A stretch of 5,649 nucleotides of DNA from Trueperaceae bacterium (GTDB lineage Bacteria; Deinococcota; Deinococci; Deinococcales; Trueperaceae). Position 1 is the first letter of the stretch, and each line of letters begins with the position of its first letter. The notes under the pieces are model-generated. The model saw only the letters and a program-made list of their open reading frames with translations, did no database searches and was not told where the DNA came from. Location of the stretch: the NCBI GenBank assembly GCA_024636105.1, contig JAGXHO010000219.1, positions 1-5,649 of the forward strand. The letters run 5' to 3'. Shown in pieces: positions 1-5,070 of this stretch. The translations under genes were made by a program, and so were the position numbers.

Positions 1-1781
1 CGCTCGGCGCGGCGCGCGGTCGGGTCCAGCCACTCCGCCGCGTCCATGATGCGGTAGGCGTAGCCCTGTTCGGTCAAGAAGCGCTGCCGGTGGTGGGCGA
101 AGGTCTCCTCGTCGGTCTCCCGCGCCACGAGCGTGTAGAAGCTGGCGCCCTCGCCGTTCGCCTTGGGCCGCAGCACGCGCCCGAGTCGCTGCGCCTCCTC
201 CTGCCGCGAACCGAACGCGCCCGAGACCTGCACCAGCAGCGCGGCGTCGGGCAGGTCGAGCGCGAAGTTGCCGACCTTGGAGAGCACCAGGCGGGCGTGG
301 TGGCCAGCGCGGAAGCCGTCGAACAGCCGCTCGCGCTCGGCCTGCGGCGTGGCGCCGGTGACGAGCGGGGCCCCCAACGAGGCCGCGAGGCGTTCGAGCT
401 GATCGAGGTACTGGCCGATGATCAGCGCCGGTACCTCGGCGTGCTGGGCCAAGATCGCGTGCACCAGCGGGTCTTTGGCGGAGGTGGTAGCGGCCAGGCG
501 GTACCGCGCGCGCGGCTCCGCGAGCGCGTACGCCATGCGCTCCCCCTCGGGCAGCCGCAGGCGCACCTCGCAGCAATCGGCGGTGGCGATCCAGCCGTCG
601 CGCTCCAACTCGCGCCAGGGCCGGTCGTAGCGCTTGGGTCCGATCAGGCTGAACACGTCGCCCTCGCGGCCGTCCTCGCGCACCAAGGTGGCGGTGAGGC
701 CGAGGCGTCGCCGCGCCTGGATCTCCGCCGTCAAGCGGAAGACCGGCGCCGGCAGCAGGTGCACCTCGTCGTAGACGATCAGACCCCAGTCGTGCGCGCG
801 CATGAGGTCGAGGTGGGGGTACGACGGCTCGGCGTGCTCCGTGGCGCGGCCCCGGGCCCGGGTGGTGAGCATCTGGTACGTGCACAGGGTGACCGGCGCG
901 ACCCGCTTGCCCTGCCGCGCGCCGTACTCCGCGACCTGGTCGGGGGTGAGCGTCGTCCTGGCGAGCAGCTCGCGGCGCCACTGGCTCGCGCTGGTGCGGC
1001 TGGTGGTCAACACCAGCGTCCGTTGGCCCACCAACGCCATCGCCACGATGCCGACGACGGTCTTCCCCGACCCGGGCGGCAGCACGACCACGCCCGACCC
1101 ACCGGCGACGCTGCCGCCGAGATGGAACGCCTCGGCGGCCTCGGACTGGTAGCGGCGGACCTCCAGACCGGCCGCAAGCGACAGCTCCAGCGCCGCTCCG
1201 TCTTGGTACCCGGCGACGTCCTGCACCGGCCAGCCGACGTGCAGGAGCGCCTGCTTGAGCACGCCTCGGTCGCCCAGGGCGATCGCGAAGGCGTGCGGAC
1301 CGCGCGCCGAGCCGAGCAGCGGCGCCACCTGGTCGTGGCGCGCCACCTGCACCAGCAACGGCTCGTCGTCCGGGGCGACCTCGAGCCGCAGCTCGCCCTC
1401 GTGGGTCGCGAGCCGCAGGCGCCCCCAGCGGCCGGTGAGCTCGGCGACGTCGACCTCGAGGCTGGGCGGCAGCGGGAACTTGCTGTACCGGCGCAGCGCC
1501 CCGACGACCGCGGCGCCGTCCAGACCCGCGCTGGCGGCGTTCCACAGCGTCAACGGGGTGATGCGGTACGTGTGCAGGTGTTCCGGGCTGCGCTCGAGCT
1601 CCGCGAATGGCGCGATGGCGACGCGCGCCTCCGCCGCCCTCGGGTTGAAGGTCTCCAACACCACGGTGCGGTCGGCGTGCACGATGAGCGGGTGGGTCGG
1701 GTCAGGCTGCGGCGCCACGCGCACAGGGTACCGGGCCGGCGCCGCTCCGGCGCCGTGAACCGGAGCGTCGGACCCGCTCAC
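1..1781 (-). CDS. XPB/ERCC3-type DNA repair helicase (superfamily 2), 3' end cut by window edge
   Basis: This is an ATP-dependent 3'-5' DNA helicase of the bacterial XPB family, a cytoplasmic enzyme linked to nucleotide excision repair. Counting from the GTG at 1781, the family N-terminus begins near residue 31 (PLIVHADRTVVLE, then IAPFAELERSPEHLHTYRIT). Walker A PPGSGKT is at 235-241, the DEAH-type box is DEVH at 338-341, motif III TAT is at 363-365 within LGLTATLVRED, and motif VI QRLGRVLRPK is at 531-540. All key residues are intact. The end of the frame in the window (RQRFLTEQGYAYRIMDA) matches the family C-terminus, so only a few codons are missing. The start is uncertain: an ATG at 1841, the GTG at 1781 and GTGs at 1724 and 1718 are in frame, and none has a good ribosome binding site. 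Starts at 1718-1724 would best fit the usual family length. The gene is separated from its neighbours by about 600 bases and looks like an independent unit. Identity is certain; the exact start is not. Confidence 0.93.
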   Translation of the reverse strand, partial: MSGSDAPVHGAGAAPARYPVRVAPQPDPTHPLIVHADRTVVLETFNPRAAEARVAIAPFAELERSPEHLHTYRITPLTLWNAASAGLDGAAVVGALRRYSKFPLPPSLEVDVAELTGRWGRLRLATHEGELRLEVAPDDEPLLVQVARHDQVAPLLGSARGPHAFAIALGDRGVLKQALLHVGWPVQDVAGYQDGAALELSLAAGLEVRRYQSEAAEAFHLGGSVAGGSGVVVLPPGSGKTVVGIVAMALVGQRTLVLTTSRTSASQWRRELLARTTLTPDQVAEYGARQGKRVAPVTLCTYQMLTTRARGRATEHAEPSYPHLDLMRAHDWGLIVYDEVHLLPAPVFRLTAEIQARRRLGLTATLVREDGREGDVFSLIGPKRYDRPWRELERDGWIATADCCEVRLRLPEGERMAYALAEPRARYRLAATTSAKDPLVHAILAQHAEVPALIIGQYLDQLERLAASLGAPLVTGATPQAERERLFDGFRAGHHARLVLSKVGNFALDLPDAALLVQVSGAFGSRQEEAQRLGRVLRPKANGEGASFYTLVARETDEETFAHHRQRFLTEQGYAYRIMDAAEWLDPTARRAE

Positions 1782-1841
1782 GGATGCGGCCGCTACGTGC
1801 CGGTCCCGGAGAGGATGACTGGACGCCGTTCTTCGTTCCAT

Positions 1842-2450
1842 TCATGGTGTGGGTACCGGCGGCATCTGGACGATCTCTCCGGCACACGGCACGGGCCTCA
1901 ACGCTGCGTGCGAGAAACTCGAGGCGAACGGAAACGGTGTCGTCGACATTCGCGGTCCCGGACCGTCCTGCGCGCACGGGATGTAGGAACCTCGATCCAC
2001 GCACGCCGTGGCGGCCGCCTCGACGAGGGCGCGGCGGCCACCAACGGCAAGGTGGGCCCAACACGAGCCCACGTTCCCAACCCAGGCCGAACCAGAAGCC
2101 TGCTGCGGAGCAACCGGGGCGCATTAGCAGCCCATGGGCGTCAGGACCCGCACCGAATCGTCCGAACGCGGGCTCGTACGCACCACACTAGCGAAGGTTC
2201 TGGACCGCAACTTCGTAATCGGATGTTCCACTCCGGTGCATGGCGGTGGCGTGCCGGACACCGCTCAATATGACGCAGGCACCACTACCACTTTCGACCA
2301 AGGCGGGCGGTACGTGGTCGAAGCCGCGACCGAGCTACGGGCGATCATCGATGCAGACACCGGCACAGGAAAGCCAACTTCGAAGCTCTCGATCACACCT
2401 CGACGTCGCCCCGCCCTCAAGCAACGACACGCGACTCCAGGTTCAACACC
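1842..2450. other. 609-base stretch with no supportable gene
   Basis: This stretch lies between the helicase start and the end of the small protein gene. Open frames cross it on both strands, but none combines a ribosome binding site, strong G/C bias at third codon positions and recognisable sequence. The most protein-like readings are on the plus strand. One at 1819-1986 includes GIWTISPAHGTGLNAACEKL. The other starts at an ATG at 2134 and includes RNFVIGCSTPVHGGG and GGRYVVEAATELRAII. Both are in the same frame, separated by TAG codons at 1984 and 2125. Third positions in the second reading are visibly less G/C-biased than in the helicase. It may be a decayed gene or ordinary spacer carrying the helicase promoter; no promoter could be picked out. 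A weak hairpin (GTGGGC 2052-2057 with GCCCAC 2067-2072) is the only local structure seen. Confidence 0.4.
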
Positions 2451-2726
2451 TCATCCACCGGATCCGCCCCCCAACGTTCGCGTAGCCGCCTCCATGGAAG
2501 TGCCCCTCCTTTCGTGGTCGCCTTCGTTGCCCGTACCCACCTCGCACTCGTGGACCGTCTCGGCGAGAAAGGTCACGAGCCCCGCTAGGCTGTCGAAGCC
2601 CATTCGCACGCCGCTTCGAGGGTCCTCCAGGCTGAAGCGCCAGGCGTCGACACGTTGGCGCGACCCCTCGTGCCAGAAGCGCAGGAGGTAGCTGTGGTAC
2701 TCGGGCAGGTCCTTGGGGATCAGCAT
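2451..2726 (-). CDS. Small conserved protein of unknown function with SYLLRFW motif
   Basis: The frame gives 91 residues with no signal peptide or membrane segment, so it is probably cytoplasmic. The core (residues 10-57) is YHSYLLRFW at 10-18, WRFSLEDPRSGVRMGF at 29-44, and an amphipathic helix DSLAGLVTFLAET at 45-57. I recognise this pattern (SYLLR-W, then W-x-x-SLEDP-x-x-G-x-x-x-GF, then a helix ending the domain) from small uncharacterised proteins, often coded near large transcriptional activators in Chloroflexota, Deinococcota and Cyanobacteria; no biochemical role is known to me. Residues 58-91 are a low-complexity tail rich in Gly, Thr and Glu (ending TLGGGSGG) that goes beyond the usual domain. 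The ATG at 2726 is chosen over the in-frame upstream start at 2789 because GGAGG (2732-2736) precedes it by 5 bases and the family motif follows closely. It lies 109 bases downstream of the repeat lipoprotein on the same strand, with a hairpin between. Confidence 0.82.
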   Translation of the reverse strand: MLIPKDLPEYHSYLLRFWHEGSRQRVDAWRFSLEDPRSGVRMGFDSLAGLVTFLAETVHECEVGTGNEGDHERRGTSMEAATRTLGGGSGG

Positions 2727-2731
2727 CGGGA

Positions 2732-2736
2732 CCTCC
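2732..2736 (-). promoter_or_regulatory. Ribosome binding site of the small SYLLRFW protein
   Basis: GGAGG read on the minus strand, 5 bases before the ATG at 2726. It is the clearest Shine-Dalgarno sequence in the window and fixes the start of the 91-residue protein. Confidence 0.75.
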
Positions 2737-2775
2737 GGCTCCCGTCGACCGTCATGCGTCGGCGACCACGGCGGT

Positions 2776-2810
2776 GCCCCCTCCCGCACGTGGTGTGCGC
2801 GGGAGGGGGC
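2776..2810 (-). terminator. GC hairpin between lipoprotein and small protein genes (possible terminator or attenuator)
   Basis: A perfect 12-bp inverted repeat, GCCCCCTCCCGC (2776-2787) and GCGGGAGGGGGC (2799-2810), with an 11-base loop. It starts 26 bases past the TGA of the repeat protein (2836-2838) and ends about 40 bases before the GGAGG of the small protein. There is no T-tract on either side, so it is not a textbook intrinsic terminator. In GC-rich genomes such hairpins can still terminate, attenuate or protect mRNA ends. The stem is certain; its role is inferred. Confidence 0.55.
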
Positions 2811-2835
2811 GTGCGGGTGCGGTTCGGACGCTCGC

Positions 2836-3444
2836 TCAACAGAAGATCTTGCAGAAGCCGTCCTTGAGGTCGTCCCAAGCGTCTCCGAAGAAGCTCTCCA
2901 ATTCGCTCGCCGCGTAGCCAGCGGCTCCGAGCGCGTCCGCGAGCGCAGCGTCGGTGAGGTTCCAGTACGCGTCGATGGCGTTCGCGACTTCGTTGAGGGC
3001 GTAGCCGGCGCCCTTCAGCAGGACGGCGGCACCCGAAGTGGTGATGCCCAGGACGCGCACAAGGGACGCGGTCACGTCGCCGATGGCGTAGCCGGCGTAC
3101 TTGAGGGCGCTGGTCAGCGCCGTCTGGGAGTAGATGCCGAGCGAGTTCACGGCGCCGAGGACCTGGTCGATGGTGTAGCCGGCGCCCTTGAGCAGGAACG
3201 CGGCGCCATCCGCCGTGATGCCCAAGGTCGTGTGCAGGGCGCTGGTGATCTCGGCGACGCCGTACCCGGCGAACGCGAGGGCGTTGGTCAGCGCTTGTTG
3301 GGTGTAACCGCCCACCGTGTTCAGAGCGGACAGGACCTGGGCGGCGGTGTAGTTCAAGCCGCGCAGCAACTCGGCGACCTTGTCGGCCCCCAGCTGCAAT
3401 CCGTCGTCGAGCGCATCGGCGATGACCGCTGCGGTGTACCCGAG
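2836..3444 (-). CDS. 3' portion of split helical-repeat lipoprotein, in frame past an amber codon
   Basis: This stretch continues the frame of the lipoprotein gene directly after the TAG at 3445-3447 and ends at TGA 2836-2838. It encodes 202 residues: seven more repeats (12-18), six of exactly 29 residues and a last of 28. Repeats open with (A/L)-(G/N)-Y and end with L-(K/R)-G, ALKY, ALAF or ALGA. Two-repeat units (58 residues) are evident: LGITADGAAFLLKG and LGITTSGAAVLLKG recur 58 residues apart. The C-terminus is a distinctive acidic/aromatic cap, ESFFGDAWDDLKDGFCKIFC, with two cysteines. It has no convincing start of its own: the first usable in-frame codon is a TTG at 3399 with no good ribosome binding site, and it has no signal peptide. 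It is therefore best read as the end of one 688-residue protein, reached only by stop-codon readthrough, or as the dead part of a gene broken by a nonsense change. A sequencing error is also possible. Confidence 0.72.
   Translation of the reverse strand, partial: LGYTAAVIADALDDGLQLGADKVAELLRGLNYTAAQVLSALNTVGGYTQQALTNALAFAGYGVAEITSALHTTLGITADGAAFLLKGAGYTIDQVLGAVNSLGIYSQTALTSALKYAGYAIGDVTASLVRVLGITTSGAAVLLKGAGYALNEVANAIDAYWNLTDAALADALGAAGYAASELESFFGDAWDDLKDGFCKIFC
2923..3270 (-). repeat. Two tandem 174-base units in the downstream half (repeats 14-15 and 16-17)
   Basis: Bases 3097-3270 and 2923-3096 encode two 58-residue units with the same alternation of repeat types (LGIT...LLKG followed by AGY...AL). 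A stretch beginning GTAGCCGGCGCCCTT recurs at 3001 and 3175, exactly 174 bases apart. The copies are more diverged than those at 3532-3879, which implies an older duplication with the same period. Confidence 0.75.
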
Positions 3445-3447
3445 CTA
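3445..3447 (-). other. In-frame amber (TAG) codon inside the repeat protein frame
   Basis: Read on the minus strand the context is CTT CAC TAG CTC GGG TAC, giving S-L-L-H-stop-L-G-Y-T-A-A. The codon falls exactly on residue 29 of repeat 11, so treating it as an amino acid leaves the 29-residue phase unbroken across it. The 174-base paralogous position (3619-3621) is TTC (Phe), as it is one further copy on (3793-3795); conversion of TTC to TAG needs two changes, whereas Tyr TAC, Leu TTG, Gln CAG or Lys AAG need one. Tyr and Phe both occur at this position in other repeats. Confidence 0.8.
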
Positions 3448-4902
3448 GTGAAGCAGGGACGCGATGGCCACGTCGCCCAGGTTCCGCACGCGGTCGAACG
3501 CCACGGCAATCTCCGTCGCCGTGAAGCCGACGAAGTCGAGGGCCTCCGCGATGAGGCCGTTGGTGATGCCCGCCAACCTTCCAAGCCCCGTCGTGATCTC
3601 GGCGATCGAGAAGTTCGCGAACCTCAAGAAGCTCGCGATCTCCTTCGCGACGTACCGATCGAGGTCCTCGAAGGCGCCCACGATCTCCGTCGCCGTGAAC
3701 CCCACGAACTTCAGGGCCTCCGCGATGAGGTCGTCGGTGATGCCCGCCAAGGTACCGAGCCCCGCCGTGATCTCCCCGATCGAGAAGTCCGCGAACCTCA
3801 AGAAGCTCGCGATTTCCTTCGCGACGTACCGATCGAGGTCCTCGAACGCCCCCACGATCTCCGTCGCCGCGAACTCCGCCTCCTTCAGGCCCAACGCGAA
3901 CAGGCCCTGGAAGGCGCGTTCCACTTCCGCCCAGTCTTCCGGCGGGTTCAGCGTGTCGTAGTAGAACTTCACGACGGTCCCGAGGGCGGACTCGAACGCC
4001 CCGAGGATCTCCGTCGCCGTGAACCCGGCCTCCTTGAGGGCCAGAGCGAAGAGGCCCTCGAAGGTCCGTTCCACCTCTTCCCAGTCCTTCGGTGGGTTCA
4101 GCGTGTCCATGTAGATGGCGACCACCTCATCGGCAGTCTGGTCGAAGACGTTCTTCAGCGTGGCGGCGATCGACGCGAAGGTGTATTCGGTTCGTTGGAG
4201 GATGGACGCCGCCTCCGACGCGCTCTGCTCGAAGACGGTCCGCAACGCTTCGCCCACCTCGTCCGCGGCGTAGCTCTCGTCGGCGAGCACCTGGGCCGCG
4301 TCTTCGGCAGTGAGACCGAATTCGTCCTTCAATGCCTGCGCCACTTCGACGGCCGTGAGGTTCTGCGCGGTCAAGGCGCGTGCGCGAATCAGCGCGTGGT
4401 TCTCCACCCGGAAGGTGACGGGCACGGTGCGGTTCCGGTTCGCCTTGTCGACGGCATAGTCGATGCTGCCGATCTCGAAGCCGGCCACGAGCACCGCGAT
4501 GCGGTAGGTCGTTCCCGCGACCGCACCGGTCGCTCGCAGATCCCACTCCGCCTTGTACAGCGTGTCCTGCTCGAGGACGAGCGCGGAACCTCCGGCACTG
4601 GCGCTGCTCAGGGAGGCGACCGTCGCCACGCACGCATCGGCGGAGACCTCGCAGATCTCGACGGTGAGGAGCTCCAGGAGGCTGTTGTCGAAAGCGTCGA
4701 CCGCACCGGGCCGAACGGAACCCGGGGTCGCCAGTGGTGGCAGGAAGGCGAGCGCGTCGCCGACCACGAGGCCGGTGTCGATCACTTGAATCTCGATCGC
4801 GGCCGCAGACTCTTCGAGCACGGCCGCGCGAGGCTGCTCGGCGGTGCCGCAGGCCGCAAGCAGGACGGCCAGTACGAGGACCAGGGCAAAACGGATGTTC
4901 AT
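3445..4902 (-). CDS. Helical-repeat lipoprotein, 485 residues, ending at an amber codon
   Basis: The predicted product is an exported lipid-anchored protein. Residues 1-18 form a lipoprotein signal: basic N-terminus (MNIRF), hydrophobic core, lipobox LAAC with Cys18, then GT at +2/+3. Residues about 30-168 resemble a beta-sandwich (Ig-like) domain: TYRIAVLVAGFEIGS at 132-146 and NRTVPVTFRVE at 157-167 match a pattern I know from secreted bacterial proteins (...R-T-L-P-I-K-F-R-I-E). Residues 180-485 are eleven helical-hairpin repeats. Repeats 1-3 and 7-11 are 29 residues; repeats 4-6 are 25, two of them opening TLNPP(K/E)DW. The typical pattern is (A/V)-(G/D/E)-F-T-A-T-E-I-x-x-A-F, then a second helix ending in L-(K/R)-F. 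The ATG at 4902 is chosen because the signal peptide begins there and GGAG (4907-4910) lies 4 bases upstream. The frame stays open to 5571, but that extension is antisense to the regulator. The TAG occupies repeat position 29, where the neighbouring copies have TTC (Phe). The function is unknown; a surface or periplasmic scaffold or binding role is a guess. Confidence 0.85.
   Translation of the reverse strand: MNIRFALVLVLAVLLAACGTAEQPRAAVLEESAAAIEIQVIDTGLVVGDALAFLPPLATPGSVRPGAVDAFDNSLLELLTVEICEVSADACVATVASLSSASAGGSALVLEQDTLYKAEWDLRATGAVAGTTYRIAVLVAGFEIGSIDYAVDKANRNRTVPVTFRVENHALIRARALTAQNLTAVEVAQALKDEFGLTAEDAAQVLADESYAADEVGEALRTVFEQSASEAASILQRTEYTFASIAATLKNVFDQTADEVVAIYMDTLNPPKDWEEVERTFEGLFALALKEAGFTATEILGAFESALGTVVKFYYDTLNPPEDWAEVERAFQGLFALGLKEAEFAATEIVGAFEDLDRYVAKEIASFLRFADFSIGEITAGLGTLAGITDDLIAEALKFVGFTATEIVGAFEDLDRYVAKEIASFLRFANFSIAEITTGLGRLAGITNGLIAEALDFVGFTATEIAVAFDRVRNLGDVAIASLLH
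3532..3879 (-). repeat. Two tandem copies of a 174-base unit (repeats 7-8 and 9-10)
   Basis: Bases 3706-3879 and 3532-3705 are consecutive copies of a two-repeat (58 residue) unit. The first halves (3793-3879 against 3619-3705) differ at about six of 87 bases by eye, and 26 of 29 residues match. The second halves match at 22 of 29 residues. Part of a third copy, more diverged, continues through 3445-3531, ending at the amber codon. The near identity indicates recent duplication or gene conversion within the gene. Confidence 0.88.
3880..4104 (-). repeat. 150-base tandem repeat with TLNPP insert (repeats 4-6)
   Basis: One and a half copies of a 150-base unit: 3955-4104 encodes repeats 4 and 5, and 3880-3954 repeats the first half as repeat 6. 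Repeats 4 and 6 match at 20 of 25 residues (TLNPP-DW-EVER-F-GLFAL-LKE). Each of these three repeats is 25 rather than 29 residues, so this block is a separately amplified variant of the basic helical hairpin. Confidence 0.8.
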
Positions 4903-4906
4903 GGGA

Positions 4907-4910
4907 CTCC
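4907..4910 (-). promoter_or_regulatory. Ribosome binding site of the repeat lipoprotein
   Basis: GGAG on the minus strand, 4 bases before the ATG at 4902. The spacing is slightly short but it agrees with the signal-peptide start. Confidence 0.55.
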
Positions 4911-5022
4911 ATTCGAATCGTTCGAGAGGGCGTCGTCGTGCTGGACCGTGGGCATCGGTTCCGGAACCTCCGCCTTCCACCGCTTGGGATCGTGCACGCG
5001 TGGGTACGGTGTAGCAGGAGCA

Positions 5023-5042
5023 TCGTGTGCACTTCGTGTGCA
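5023..5042 (+). promoter_or_regulatory. 11-bp-spaced direct repeat TCGTGTGCA, candidate operator for the BTAD regulator
   Basis: TCGTGTGCA occurs at 5023-5031 and again at 5034-5042, a period of 11 bp, with a related TCGTGCACG at 4990, 33 bp (three periods) upstream. Streptomyces regulators of the same wHTH-BTAD class are known to bind direct heptamer repeats spaced by about one helical turn (11 or 22 bp). That match in spacing is the basis for the call; binding is inferred. Confidence 0.45.
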
Positions 5043-5070
5043 GCGGTGGGTCGTACCGTGATGGGGAGCC

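Larger units (their letters stand above)
4903..5070. promoter_or_regulatory. Divergent control region between lipoprotein and BTAD regulator
   Basis: This 168-base spacer must carry promoters for both outward-facing genes. It contains a dyad TCGAA-TCG-TTCGA (4913-4925) just upstream of the lipoprotein ribosome binding site. It also has TCGTG elements starting at 4990, 5023 and 5034, which lie in 11-bp register; the last two are nine-base direct repeats TCGTGTGCA. CGTGCACG (4991-4998) and GTGCAC (5027-5032) are also palindromic. No confident -10/-35 pair was found. Confidence 0.6.

Noticed and set aside
2052..2072. Hairpin GTGGGC...GCCCAC as a terminator
   Set aside because: The stem is only 6 bp with a 9-base loop and no T-tract, and no gene ends beside it.
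1702..2124. 140-codon minus-strand frame overlapping the helicase start
   Set aside because: The translation is Arg/Gly-rich, has no ribosome binding site and overlaps the helicase coding region out of frame.
90..2273. 727-codon open frame on the plus strand
   Set aside because: It is antisense to the helicase, whose motifs are intact on the minus strand. The translation is Arg/Gly/Glu-rich with no recognisable domain, a usual effect of high GC.
2727..2789. Longer start for the small protein at 2789
   Set aside because: It begins inside the hairpin, lacks a ribosome binding site, and the added residues do not fit the family; GGAGG marks the ATG at 2726.
2923..4104. CRISPR array or intergenic satellite
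   Set aside because: The 174- and 150-base periodicity is explained by coding repeats of 58 and 50 residues in one frame; there are no short palindromic repeats with unique spacers.
2713..5061. 782-codon open frame on the plus strand with internal repeats
   Set aside because: It is antisense to the lipoprotein; its repeats (EVREPQEARD, DVPIEVLE) are only the opposite-strand image of the lipoprotein repeats, and it has no signal or known domain.
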